Assembly (NCBI GenBank): GCA_964561145.1
Contig: CAZLNZ010000004.1
Span: 1 to 64,000, forward strand
Length of the DNA: 64,000 bases
From: RUG14300 sp964561145
Lineage (GTDB): Bacteria; Bacillota; Clostridia; Christensenellales; CAG-1252
Reading direction: 5' to 3'
Within the stretch, counting starts at the first letter, position 1. Each line of letters opens with the position of its first letter. The notes beneath the pieces were generated by a model. It searched no databases. It worked only from the letters and a program-made list of their open reading frames with translations, and was not told the origin of the DNA. Positions 8,151-17,672 of this stretch are shown here, piece after piece. The translations under genes were made by a program, and so were the position numbers.

Positions 8151-9800
8151 ATGAAAAAATTAATATCGATTTTAACCTGTGTAGTTTTAATCACTTTGGC
8201 ATGTATTACAATGGGTGCATGTACGCCTAATGACCCTGAAGGGGTGACGACGATTAAGCTTTCGGTTGTGTGGAATGGTTTATCATATATGAAGCCATCC
8301 TCTGACAATAACAGAATCGCATCGAAAATGCTTGAAAAAACAGGTGTGAAGCTTGACGTTAAATGGGTGAATGGTACAGAAAACGAGCAGCTTGTTAGAA
8401 TCTTTTCCACCGGACGTAATATGCCTGACGTTATAATGGCACCTTACTGGGGCGGTGGTGATGCGTGTAGTGATACTATAAGAAAAGCCGCCAGAGACGG
8501 ACTTATCATTCCTCTTGACGATCTGATTTCCAAATATGCTCCAAATTTAGAAGGAGCATATTCGACAGGTGTCGCAAACAGTTTTATAGAGAATGAACTT
8601 TCCGCCGAAGAATTCGATGGCAAAAGGTATATTATTCCTATGCATACTCCAAAGAATGTTGACGAATACCAAAACTGGGGATATACGGTATATTGCAGAA
8701 AAGATATTCTGGAGGCACTGGATGTTGATCCATCCTCTATAACCTCGTCAGAGGACGTATATGGGCTTGCACAAAAAATAAAGGCGGGGAATTTTACCGA
8801 TATTAACGGAAATTCTATCATTCCCGCATCGTGTTGGGCGAACGGATATGGTGCTGAATGCTACATGAATTCCTATAAAACTCATAATATTACCGAGATT
8901 GTAAATAAGGGTGATCATTTAGAGTGGTCTGCAATGCAAGATAATGTTACCGATGAGGTTATTTTTATGCAGAAGATGATTTCAGAAGGTTTGTTTGACA
9001 AAACGGCATTTTCTCAAAATGAAACAACGGCATTGTCGAAGCATGTCACAGGAGGTGTAGGGCTTACCGCAACTCAATATCCTTATCTCAAGAACAATCT
9101 TGAAGATACTCTTTATGCCGATCATCCTGAGATGGAGTACATTCCTCTGGGACCTATTCTTGACGCTAACGGAGAGGCATACATGCCCAATACAGTTTAC
9201 GAAGAGGGTGGTTACTATGGATTTGCCGTCTTGATGGTTTCTAAGGATTGCAAGGAGGAAAAGCTTGAAGCATTGATGAAATACCTTAACTTTATTAATA
9301 GTGAGGAAGGAATGCTTTTAGCTTATCTCGGAGAAGAAGATATCGATTATACTGTTACCGATGATGGTAAGTATAAAATGACTGATGAGTTTTTCCGCAA
9401 TGAGGAGAAAGATTCTGACTACGCATATAATCAAGGCATTGACACATATTTTACATTTGGTTGTTCAAGGGTTCCGTTTAATACATTCGAGGAGGCTCGT
9501 TCGGAAACAGAAGATTTAACATATAAAGCTGTTAAGGAAATGTATCCTATTGTCGAAAAGTCCGGCCGGAGAGCAAGTTCATGGGATGACGACTATGAGA
9601 AAATAGATTATTTACACGGCATTCTTGAGACAATAGATTATAGTATGACTATTCAGAGTGCATACTGTGCTTCGACGCAGGAGGAGGCGCTCAAAAAGCT
9701 TAACGATTATCGATCTGCAATTAAGTCTAAAGGCTATTTGGAGGATTATCTCGATTGGTTGTATAAAAAGCTTAGCTCCTTTAGCGATATTCTTTTCTAA
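8151..9800 (+). CDS. ABC sugar transporter solute-binding lipoprotein (LplA-like)
   Basis: A 549-residue extracellular solute-binding protein of the family 1 / LplA type. The signal peptide ends in a lipobox (MGAC), so it is membrane-anchored outside the cell. AGGAGG lies 7 bases before the ATG at 8151; the frame extends 9 codons upstream without ribosome-site support. Typical features are the KLSVVWNG strand and FSTGRNMPDVIMAPYWGG near residue 85, where periplasmic-binding-like proteins hold ligand. Its stop is 2 bases from the start of the first permease. By context it captures an oligosaccharide for the two permeases. The ligand cannot be told from sequence. Confidence 0.88.
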   Translation: MKKLISILTCVVLITLACITMGACTPNDPEGVTTIKLSVVWNGLSYMKPSSDNNRIASKMLEKTGVKLDVKWVNGTENEQLVRIFSTGRNMPDVIMAPYWGGGDACSDTIRKAARDGLIIPLDDLISKYAPNLEGAYSTGVANSFIENELSAEEFDGKRYIIPMHTPKNVDEYQNWGYTVYCRKDILEALDVDPSSITSSEDVYGLAQKIKAGNFTDINGNSIIPASCWANGYGAECYMNSYKTHNITEIVNKGDHLEWSAMQDNVTDEVIFMQKMISEGLFDKTAFSQNETTALSKHVTGGVGLTATQYPYLKNNLEDTLYADHPEMEYIPLGPILDANGEAYMPNTVYEEGGYYGFAVLMVSKDCKEEKLEALMKYLNFINSEEGMLLAYLGEEDIDYTVTDDGKYKMTDEFFRNEEKDSDYAYNQGIDTYFTFGCSRVPFNTFEEARSETEDLTYKAVKEMYPIVEKSGRRASSWDDDYEKIDYLHGILETIDYSMTIQSAYCASTQEEALKKLNDYRSAIKSKGYLEDYLDWLYKKLSSFSDILF

Positions 9801-9802
9801 AT

Positions 9803-10768
9803 ATGATTGATTCTGAAAGAATAAAAAAAGCAGGAATCGGACTGCGATTAAAAGAATTTTTTCGAAGGGTAATGAAGTATAAGTCATTATATTTATTTCT
9901 TATCCCTGCCGTATTATGGTTTTTTGTCTTTTGTTATATCCCGATGGGCGGCTTGATGATCGTCTTTAAAGATTATTCCTTTGCAAAAGGTGTTCTGGGA
10001 TCGCCTTGGGAGGAACCGGTTCTTAAGAACTTTGAACTTTTCTTTAATATGCCGGAGCTTGGCACGATGGTCAAGAATACGGTGTATATTGCATTGATAA
10101 GATTGGCACTTTTCCCTGTACCTATTATTCTTGCAATAATGCTTAACGAGGTTAGAAATACTAAGTTCAAGAAGTTTGTTCAGACCGTTTCCTATTTTCC
10201 GTTTTTTATCTCTTGGGTTATTGTTACATCTATGCTTGAGCAACTGTTGACTCCGTATGGGAGCGGTGGTCCGCTATATCATATTCTGCAATTGTTATCG
10301 GGCAGTAGCGAGGTGCACTATTATATGGTTGATAAGCAATACTTTTATCCGTTAGTAATTATTACTTATCTATGGAAAACAGTTGGTTGGAACTCAATAG
10401 TTTATCTTGCAGCCATATCAAACATAGATCCGACTTTGTTTGAGGCGGCGGAAATAGACGGATGTAGCAGAATGCGAGTAATAAGAAAGGTTATTGTTCC
10501 GCATCTTAAGCCCACGATCGTCTTGTTGTTCGTTATGGCTTTGGGCTCGATTATGTCGGCGGGTTTTGAGCAGATATATTTCCTTCAAACTCCGTCCAAT
10601 TATGATTATTCCAATGTTCTAGATGTTTTGGTCGTTAAATACGGACTTGAGCAGGGGAAATATGCCCTTGCGGCGGTTGCAGGATTATTCCAGGGCGTAA
10701 TAGGTCTAGCCTTCATTGTTGTCGGAAATTCCGTCGTTAAAAAGGTAGGAGGCACATCTCTATGGTAG
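9803..10768 (+). CDS. ABC sugar permease, LplB type
   Basis: A 321-residue inner-membrane permease with about six hydrophobic segments. The cytoplasmic EAA loop reads EAAEIDGCSRMRVIRKVIVPHLKP (about 205-230) and contacts the ATPase. Its best family match is LplB, the permease class that carries oligosaccharides in Bacillota. It begins 2 bases after the binding-protein stop and overlaps the second permease by 7 bases, so the pair is translationally coupled. Confidence 0.92.
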   Translation: MIDSERIKKAGIGLRLKEFFRRVMKYKSLYLFLIPAVLWFFVFCYIPMGGLMIVFKDYSFAKGVLGSPWEEPVLKNFELFFNMPELGTMVKNTVYIALIRLALFPVPIILAIMLNEVRNTKFKKFVQTVSYFPFFISWVIVTSMLEQLLTPYGSGGPLYHILQLLSGSSEVHYYMVDKQYFYPLVIITYLWKTVGWNSIVYLAAISNIDPTLFEAAEIDGCSRMRVIRKVIVPHLKPTIVLLFVMALGSIMSAGFEQIYFLQTPSNYDYSNVLDVLVVKYGLEQGKYALAAVAGLFQGVIGLAFIVVGNSVVKKVGGTSLW

Positions 10769-11688
10769 ACAATAGAATTAAACCTAAAAGATTGTTTAAG
10801 CCAAAAGCTCCTAAGAAGAAAAGGTCTGTCGGTGAAAAGGTGTTTTCTGCAATTAATGCGATCCTTTTATTGGGTCTTGCCATAACTATGATATACCCGA
10901 TGTATTACATCATAGTATTGAGTTTTAATGACGGGGCAGATGCCCTTAAGGGTGGTATTTGGCTTTTCCCGAGGGTTTTTACGCTTGATAATTATAAAAT
11001 GGTGTTTGCTAACGAGCAGCTTGTAACAGCATTTGGAATCTCTGTGGTAAGGACGGTTATCGGGACTATAGTATCGGTTGTGTTAATAGCCATGATGGCA
11101 TATGCTCTTGCAATAAAGGAGCTTCCCGGCAGAAGGGCTTTTAATAAGTTTTTCTTTTTCACGACGATATTTTCAGGAGGAATGATTCCGACGATAAGTT
11201 TGCTGAATAAGCTCAATCTTCTCGACAATCCGTTGGTTTACATTCTTCCTGCAATATATTCCTTCTATAATATGCTTCTCATTAGGACTTCATTTGAAGC
11301 TACTCCTCGGGCATTAAGAGAGGCTGCATTGATGGACGGAGTTAGTGAATGGAAAATATTCTGGAAGGTTTATATGCCTCTCAACAAGCCTGTTCTTGCA
11401 ACGGTTGCACTTTTTACGGCAGTATTTCATTGGAATGATTGGTTCGCAGGTAGCTATTATATTTCGACCGATTGGATGAAACCAGCCGCTACAATACTTC
11501 AAGAAATGCTTCAAGAAGCCCTTGGAAATCTATCCAATGCAAGTGCAACGGGAGGTGCTGTGACAACAACTGCCCAAACATTACAGATGGCGTTTGTCGT
11601 AGTGATTACATTTCCTATAATGATTGTATATCCTTTCCTACAAAAGTATTTTACAAAGGGTGCTGTTGTAGGTTCGATAAAGGAATAA
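10762..11688 (+). CDS. ABC sugar permease, LplC/YtcP type
   Basis: A 308-residue partner permease with six predicted membrane segments. The EAA loop REAALMDGVSEWKIFWKV lies at about residues 186-205. The sequence FFTTIFSGGMIPT near residue 130 and the C-terminal end KGAVVGSIKE are typical of the LplC/YtcP subgroup. It overlaps the first permease by 7 bases. Together they form the heterodimeric channel of a carbohydrate-uptake transporter. A short gap with a small GCCC/GGGC hairpin precedes the next gene. Confidence 0.92.
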   Translation: MVDNRIKPKRLFKPKAPKKKRSVGEKVFSAINAILLLGLAITMIYPMYYIIVLSFNDGADALKGGIWLFPRVFTLDNYKMVFANEQLVTAFGISVVRTVIGTIVSVVLIAMMAYALAIKELPGRRAFNKFFFFTTIFSGGMIPTISLLNKLNLLDNPLVYILPAIYSFYNMLLIRTSFEATPRALREAALMDGVSEWKIFWKVYMPLNKPVLATVALFTAVFHWNDWFAGSYYISTDWMKPAATILQEMLQEALGNLSNASATGGAVTTTAQTLQMAFVVVITFPIMIVYPFLQKYFTKGAVVGSIKE

Positions 11689-11727
11689 AAACCTACAAAA
11701 ATGCCCGTTTAGGGCGAAGGAGTTAGA

Positions 11728-14043
11728 ATGAAAAAGTGTTCCATTAAAAAAACAGTTACGAAGTTGTTCTCATTCCTTTGTATTGTGCCTTTGCTATGTT
11801 TGTCTATAGCAGGGTGCGATACGAAGACACCCGATAATGGCGGAAAGGAGGGAGATGTGGTCTTTACTGAAAATTCGGATAACGTTGTTATAGCCAACGA
11901 TAACATTTCCCTGACTTTCATTAAGGAAAACGGGTCACTTGTTTCTATAAAGAACCCGTATTCAGGCAATGACTTTATTTCTGAGAGTGAGGGTGGTAAT
12001 TGGGCTTTGGCGATAGATATGACTACGTCCGATGCTTTTGAGAGTAACCCTACCGGCAGTGGTACGGTCCTAGTTTCGTCGAGAAAGCAAAAAGCCGTGT
12101 TTTCTAAGACAGAGGTTAACGATGGTATATCCCTCGTATTCGACTACGATGTGATCTTTACAAACAATGGTGCTACCGTGGATGGAATAGACGTGCGTTT
12201 TACCATTACTTTAAGAAAAGGTGATAACAGTGCAACTTTTGATTATGAAATCAATAACGGTGTCGATAATTCTGTTATTACGACCTTCACGGGTGCTCAA
12301 GTGTCCGGTATCAAAAATGACAACGGTGACTATAATCTTTTCTGGCCTTACAAGGAGGGCAAAATATATGAAAATGCCGTTAAATCCGTAAAGACGGCAA
12401 AGGACGATAATGCAAGGATGGTTGCCGAGTATCCTTCCCCGATGTCAATGCAACTTGTTCAGCTATATAATAATCGCGAGTCGCTTTATTACTACGTTCC
12501 GGATTCGACAAGAGAATATAAAGAATTTAATTTTGGTGCTTTTATCAACAAGGGACAGTATGATTTCCAAGGCGTACAGGTTGCCGATAAGATATCTCTT
12601 TCCTGTAGCAGATATCCTTTTGTCGAAAGTGGTAGTACAAGAACCGTTTCTACAGTAATCGGTGTATCTGCACATGGCGACTGGTATGACGGTAGCAATG
12701 AATACAGACAATTCTTAATTGACGAGAAGATGACTAGAGCGACCAATTCCCTGACAGAGGAGTGGACGGGTTTTTCCGTATTGATTGGTACACAATACGG
12801 AAACAAGCAGTTTGCAGGTTATACGCAAGCAGATGGATTCCAAGATACCTATGCCAGTTGGGCGGAAAAGACCAACCAGTACGGTGTCACTACTACAACG
12901 CTTATAGGTTGGCATAACGGAGGTTTCGATTCCATGTATCCCGATTACGAGTTCCAATCCGGAGCGGGATTCGGTGAGAATAATTTTAGATTGGCAATGC
13001 AACAGGGACATGCTAACGGAAATACCTTCCTTGCTTATATCAATGCACATATTGCCGATAAGGATTCGAAGTGGAGTAATACTGTATATGATGCTTCAAC
13101 CGGTATTACCAATATGGAAAAGGCTGCGATTAAAACGAAAGGCTTTACTTCATCTACGGAAAAAAACGAATATGTAAATTATATGATCAGAGAATCTTAC
13201 GGTACAGGCACGTATTATTATGCTATGTGTCCCGCAAGCGAGCTTTTCCGTGATGCCATTGTAGATGCCGTTAAGAGACTTCGTGAAAACGGTATTGACG
13301 GAATATGGTTTGATCAACTAATGGAAATGCCTGCCAATCTGTGCTTCGATGCTTCTCACGGTCATACTTCGCCTGCTACCGCTTATGGTGAGGGTTATGC
13401 TGAAATGTTTGCGGAGATAGAATTGGTTATGGCTTCTGTATCGGGCGACTATATGTTTGCAGCCGAAGGAGTATGTGACGCATATATAGAATATGTTGAC
13501 GTGTGCGGATATATGTGGAGCAGAAAGCTTGGTGCAAGAGATACCGACGGTAAAAATATGTCTCCAGAATTGACTCGTTATACCATGCCTGCTACATTCT
13601 TAGGAATAGAAGGTGCCGGTACGACCAGCGGCGATTCCGATGAGTTCGCAAGAGCCTTCGTTATGTCAGACCCTTTCCTTGCCGATCCTTATAAACCCTC
13701 TGTCGGAACATTAACAAGCGTTTACGCACAGGATTCGACATATCTTACAGGAAGATACGTTGATATGCTTGGTGCAGTAGCCAGTGACGAGTATTTGATT
13801 TTCGGACAAACAATATCTTCAGACAATAAAAAAATAGCATTAACAATATATAACTATAACTCGGAAGCTTTAAGCGGAGCAAGCATAACCCTTGATTTAA
13901 ACAGACTCGGACTTGGTGACAAGAAGATTGCTTCGGCAGTGGATATGTTTACAGGCGATAAGGTTAAGTTTAGTGGTTCTGTCATTAAACTCCCCGATTT
14001 AGAGGAACTCGGTATTACCTCGATAATAATTACTTTAGAATAA
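11728..14043 (+). CDS. DUF6259-like glycosidase-like lipoprotein
   Basis: A 771-residue lipoprotein with lipobox SIAGC. The N-terminal ~280 residues are beta-rich, resembling a glycoside-hydrolase beta-sandwich. The middle has the look of a TIM barrel: GWHNGGFDSMYPDYEF near residue 395 and GIDGIWFDQLMEM near residue 525 are strand-end acidic motifs. A small beta domain closes the protein. This architecture matches the DUF6259 family, which sits in carbohydrate loci and is thought to contain glycosidases, but I know of no assigned activity. GAAGGAG precedes the ATG. Position between the permeases and the GH172 gene suggests it trims the polymer outside the cell before import. The family name is recognition by eye. 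Confidence 0.65.
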   Translation: MKKCSIKKTVTKLFSFLCIVPLLCLSIAGCDTKTPDNGGKEGDVVFTENSDNVVIANDNISLTFIKENGSLVSIKNPYSGNDFISESEGGNWALAIDMTTSDAFESNPTGSGTVLVSSRKQKAVFSKTEVNDGISLVFDYDVIFTNNGATVDGIDVRFTITLRKGDNSATFDYEINNGVDNSVITTFTGAQVSGIKNDNGDYNLFWPYKEGKIYENAVKSVKTAKDDNARMVAEYPSPMSMQLVQLYNNRESLYYYVPDSTREYKEFNFGAFINKGQYDFQGVQVADKISLSCSRYPFVESGSTRTVSTVIGVSAHGDWYDGSNEYRQFLIDEKMTRATNSLTEEWTGFSVLIGTQYGNKQFAGYTQADGFQDTYASWAEKTNQYGVTTTTLIGWHNGGFDSMYPDYEFQSGAGFGENNFRLAMQQGHANGNTFLAYINAHIADKDSKWSNTVYDASTGITNMEKAAIKTKGFTSSTEKNEYVNYMIRESYGTGTYYYAMCPASELFRDAIVDAVKRLRENGIDGIWFDQLMEMPANLCFDASHGHTSPATAYGEGYAEMFAEIELVMASVSGDYMFAAEGVCDAYIEYVDVCGYMWSRKLGARDTDGKNMSPELTRYTMPATFLGIEGAGTTSGDSDEFARAFVMSDPFLADPYKPSVGTLTSVYAQDSTYLTGRYVDMLGAVASDEYLIFGQTISSDNKKIALTIYNYNSEALSGASITLDLNRLGLGDKKIASAVDMFTGDKVKFSGSVIKLPDLEELGITSIIITLE

Positions 14044-14063
14044 AAACCGGATAGACAAACATT

Positions 14064-15080
14064 ATGAAATTTGACTTTAATTACAAACACATTCAATCAA
14101 GAGCCATTACGGCAGAAAACTTTGACGGAGCAAAGGGAAAAGGCGGAATGGCAACAGAAGGCATGGGTAAGATACCTGCAGGCGATCTCGGAAGAACTTT
14201 CAAAATTTCCCCTTGTGTCAACATTCCTGCTAAATCACAATTCGTATTATGTGATATCAAGGGTAGCGGCGAGGTCAATCATATTTGGATGACTTGTGCT
14301 CCGGAAGGATATTCGGCAAATATAGAATTTTTCTATGACGGGTCTAATATACCCTCTGTCAGTATGCCTTTAGGGAAGTTATTTGCGGTTGGCTTTGATA
14401 AAAAGTCCTTGGTAAATTCACTTATGATTACGGTTAATCCTGCAGGTGGCATGAATTTGTATTGGCCTATACCCTTTAGAAAGGGACTAAAGGTGGTTCT
14501 TTGTAATAATAATGATAACGATTTGGTTATTTATTATCAGTTCGATTATCAACTGAAACGCATCCCCCGTAAAACGTGCTATTTTCACGCTTTTTATAAC
14601 GAATCTCTTCCTTTGGAAAAAGGAAAGAATCATTTAATACTTGGCAAAATTGAGGGAAAGGGTGTTTATGCGGGAACCTTTATGACTTTTAAAACAGATT
14701 ACACGACCTGGTGGGGTGAAGGAGAAGTTAAGTTTTTCATAGACGGCGACAGGGATTTTCCGACGATTTGCGGTACCGGTACCGAGGATTATTTTGGCGG
14801 TGCTTGGAATTTTGAGCAGCCTGTTGGCAAATACAGATATTTCTCGACACCGTATCAAGGGCTTGTAGACATTATTCCTGAAGATAAAATTTATATTACA
14901 GAACAGAAGTTTTCTATGTATCGTTGGCATATCTCGGATCCTGTCTATTTCTCTAAGGATTTAAGAGTGGAGATTCAAGCTATTGGCTGGGAGGAGGGAT
15001 TGCTGCACTATAGATTGTTGTCTCCCGAAATAAGCACTGTCGCTTATGTTTACCTCGACAGAATAACAAATGTGAAATAA
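14064..15080 (+). CDS. DUF2961 / GH172 family glycoside hydrolase
   Basis: A 338-residue protein with the DUF2961 fingerprint TTWWGEGEVKFFIDGD followed by CGTGTEDYFGGAW (about 237-249). DUF2961 is CAZy family GH172, whose characterised members act on alpha-D-fructofuranosides (difructose dianhydride I) and on D-arabinofuranosides of mycobacterial arabinan. The Glu of TEDY is the best catalytic candidate; I cannot place the second acid. It has no signal peptide, so it should act in the cytoplasm on imported oligosaccharides. It begins 20 bases after the DUF6259-like gene. The downstream KdsD-like isomerase and sugar kinase favour a pentofuranoside substrate. The family call is firm, the exact substrate is inferred. 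Confidence 0.88.
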   Translation: MKFDFNYKHIQSRAITAENFDGAKGKGGMATEGMGKIPAGDLGRTFKISPCVNIPAKSQFVLCDIKGSGEVNHIWMTCAPEGYSANIEFFYDGSNIPSVSMPLGKLFAVGFDKKSLVNSLMITVNPAGGMNLYWPIPFRKGLKVVLCNNNDNDLVIYYQFDYQLKRIPRKTCYFHAFYNESLPLEKGKNHLILGKIEGKGVYAGTFMTFKTDYTTWWGEGEVKFFIDGDRDFPTICGTGTEDYFGGAWNFEQPVGKYRYFSTPYQGLVDIIPEDKIYITEQKFSMYRWHISDPVYFSKDLRVEIQAIGWEEGLLHYRLLSPEISTVAYVYLDRITNVK

Positions 15081-15101
15081 TAAAAATTAGGAGGTCTAAT
15101 A

Positions 15102-17612
15102 ATGAAAAAAATCGCGTCTATTTTTTTAATCGTGTTCGTTATAATTGCGATGATCGGTCTTGCTGCCTGTGTTTCGAAGAATCCTTCCGAGACGCCGGCG
15201 GATCCTATAGCACAACGTACCATTGAGGTAACGGTCTCTGATGGAGAGGGGGTAGAGAATGCCGTTGTATCGGTACGTTCGACCGACTATTCAGCGATCA
15301 CGGATGCTAACGGTAAGTGCTCTATAATTCTGTCTTCCTCCGATTCTTCTGCAGAGGCATATACCCTAGTTATTAAGAAAGAGGGTTATCTAGATGCGAC
15401 TGCCAAGGTTTCTCAGGACGATTTTGAAAACGATAAGGCATCGGTTGCAGTTACGATTTATAGTGAAAATATCACCATACAAGGTGTTGTAAAAGAAGAT
15501 GACAAGCCTCTTTCGGGAGTACTTGTATCGATTTCTTTCGACGATACGACGGCTATAACTGATGAACAAGGTGAATATTCTATTACCGTATCCCGTCCGA
15601 TAGAGGCTTTTGATGTTACTTTTTCTAAGCAATTCTATGTTAGTAAGACTTTATCAATAAATGAGATAGACGGAAAAATATTCACTGTTAATACCGAACT
15701 TTTAGAAAATTCCTTCTCGGTTTCCGGAGTGGTATCGCATTACTTTAGAGGACCCATAGAGGGTGCCATTGTTGAGGTTAAGGATACCTCGATATCCGTA
15801 GTGACCGACAGTAAAGGTAATTTTGAAATAGGCAACATTTCCGGTTTGGTTTTGCCTTACAAGCTTGTCGTGTCTAAGTCCGGTAGTCAGTCCACCGAGG
15901 TTGATGTGAAAGAAGAAAATGCATCTATGGATATAGAGCTTGTCGATGAACCTATTAAACTAGGAATCCTTTCACCAAGCAACAAATGCTATGATATGTC
16001 CGTTGTACGTGATTCAAAGGGTATTTGGTTCTATTTTGACAGTGAACAGCAGTTTGTGGCAGGTGATAAAATTTGCATCTACATTGACGTCAATGAAAGC
16101 GGAGATGTTGCACTGGGAAGCAGCGTGATTGAATTTGCACTTTGCGGCGATTGCGATGTTCAAGGAAATCCCATAGCACTTGTTTGGAATCTTAAAACAT
16201 CTCAGTCCGTTGCCGAAAACGCTGAGATTTCTTGGGGAGAGGAGGTTAAGTACATCCTTAATAATTCCGATAAAGGTTCTCATATCGTAGGTTTTATCTC
16301 ATATGACACCTTTGCTAAAGCAGGGCAAGAATTTACTATAGACAAGAATTCTGTTGTAGGAATATCCTTCTTTGACCGCGGAAATGCCAGTCAAGGTGCT
16401 GCAGGATGGGATAGTGAAGAATTCCCCGGATATGACGGTGCCAATTGGGTACACCCCGATTGTCCTAAGGATTACGTACGTCTAGCTCCTGAAAATGTGG
16501 TTTATGAGGCTTCCGATAACACTTATGTTCCTTATATCGATTACAGTGTTATTGTCAATGTAAAGGATGAACAAGGTAATGTCGTCTCCTCCGCAACTGT
16601 AGACATGACGTATCCATATGAAGTATTTAAGGTTGTAAAAGAAGGAAATGCACGTTTTATACTTAACGGTAATTATTTCAATAAAGAGCCGAGCTTTATT
16701 GTTTCTGCCGAGGGCTATAACCCTTCAATAAAGAAGGTTTTAAGAACAGAATTCATCAATGGTGTTGCAGTTGTTGATGTTGTGCTTCAAGAAAAGACTG
16801 TGATTTTGAGTGATACAGGTAGGGTGGTTTCTCTATCAGGTGCCCTAGAGGGAGTCGCTGTTTCGGTACAAGGATACGAAGGCTTTGTTTTAACCGATGA
16901 ATCGGGTGCTTATGACCTTAGTGCTCTTAATATCAATGCGAAAAACATATCCGATTATACCCTTATTCTTAATAAGTCTGGATATGTGGAAAAGACTGTA
17001 GAAGCAGTTGTCGGTCTTTCTACTGGTGATATCAAAATGAATGCCGAGGCACGTAACCTTGGAACCTTCGGACAATATGCTTGGGATGTCACGATAGACC
17101 GTAACGAAGATAAACTCGTCATTGACCTTGTCAGTTTGCATAATTGGTATGGTACAACCGATCTTGACGGAAATGCGACGCTTACCGAAAACGAACTTCA
17201 AATCTATTTCATAACCGATCTTAATGCAAAGGAAAAGACCGCAGCGGGGATTAGAGAACTTACTATTGTAGAGAAGGCATCTCAAGGCGGTGTAGATTGG
17301 GCAGGTTGGAGAGACGGTATTAGGAATTTCCTTGATTGGCCCGGAATCACCTATAGCGTAAGCAACGATGATTGCGGTTGTAAAGTACACGTTGAGGTTG
17401 CATATAGCCTTCTCGGAATTGAAAAAGGCGATACTATAGGCTTTGCTGTCGGAGAATGGTATGGACAAGCAAATCCTGTTTGGAGCTGTCCCTTCTATAC
17501 CGACACCAATCAAACCTTTATTTCCAGCGGTTGGGCAGTTAATATCAACGATCCGTCATCTTCTATTCATTGGGCTGCAGACAATTCAACCAAGGTTGTT
17601 TACGTAGCATAA
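15102..17612 (+). CDS. Lipoprotein with carboxypeptidase-regulatory-like repeats and CBM9-like domains
   Basis: An 836-residue lipoprotein with lipobox GLAAC and AGGAGG before the ATG. From about residue 40 to 285 there are three carboxypeptidase-regulatory-like Ig folds, each with the turn TDxxGxY/F-x-I and the phrase VVSVxSTDYSAITDANGKC or similar. A beta-sandwich of about 170 residues follows (285-475), then two more regulatory-like repeats, and a second, related beta-sandwich to the C-terminus. The two sandwiches resemble family 9 carbohydrate-binding modules. No catalytic motif is seen. I infer a surface glycan-binding protein of the saccharide locus. The domain names are by eye. Confidence 0.75.
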   Translation: MKKIASIFLIVFVIIAMIGLAACVSKNPSETPADPIAQRTIEVTVSDGEGVENAVVSVRSTDYSAITDANGKCSIILSSSDSSAEAYTLVIKKEGYLDATAKVSQDDFENDKASVAVTIYSENITIQGVVKEDDKPLSGVLVSISFDDTTAITDEQGEYSITVSRPIEAFDVTFSKQFYVSKTLSINEIDGKIFTVNTELLENSFSVSGVVSHYFRGPIEGAIVEVKDTSISVVTDSKGNFEIGNISGLVLPYKLVVSKSGSQSTEVDVKEENASMDIELVDEPIKLGILSPSNKCYDMSVVRDSKGIWFYFDSEQQFVAGDKICIYIDVNESGDVALGSSVIEFALCGDCDVQGNPIALVWNLKTSQSVAENAEISWGEEVKYILNNSDKGSHIVGFISYDTFAKAGQEFTIDKNSVVGISFFDRGNASQGAAGWDSEEFPGYDGANWVHPDCPKDYVRLAPENVVYEASDNTYVPYIDYSVIVNVKDEQGNVVSSATVDMTYPYEVFKVVKEGNARFILNGNYFNKEPSFIVSAEGYNPSIKKVLRTEFINGVAVVDVVLQEKTVILSDTGRVVSLSGALEGVAVSVQGYEGFVLTDESGAYDLSALNINAKNISDYTLILNKSGYVEKTVEAVVGLSTGDIKMNAEARNLGTFGQYAWDVTIDRNEDKLVIDLVSLHNWYGTTDLDGNATLTENELQIYFITDLNAKEKTAAGIRELTIVEKASQGGVDWAGWRDGIRNFLDWPGITYSVSNDDCGCKVHVEVAYSLLGIEKGDTIGFAVGEWYGQANPVWSCPFYTDTNQTFISSGWAVNINDPSSSIHWAADNSTKVVYVA

Positions 17613-17621
17613 TTGTTTATT

Positions 17622-17652
17622 TGTCTCCTGCAGAGTTACTTTGCAGGAGACA
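17622..17652 (+). promoter_or_regulatory. Intercistronic hairpin before the ABC ATPase
   Basis: An 11-bp perfect stem (17622-17632 with 17642-17652, tgtctcctgca / tgcaggagaca) and a 9-base loop lie 10 bases after the lipoprotein stop. No T-run follows, so this is more likely a processing or mRNA-stability hairpin than a terminator. It could let the upstream transport and lipoprotein message be more abundant than the ATPase-kinase part. Confidence 0.55.
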
Positions 17653-17672
17653 TATCAGCGGAGATATTATTC

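Noticed and set aside
14064..15080. GH172 as a secreted enzyme
   Set aside because: There is no signal peptide or lipobox; the flanking lipoproteins show how exported proteins look in this locus.
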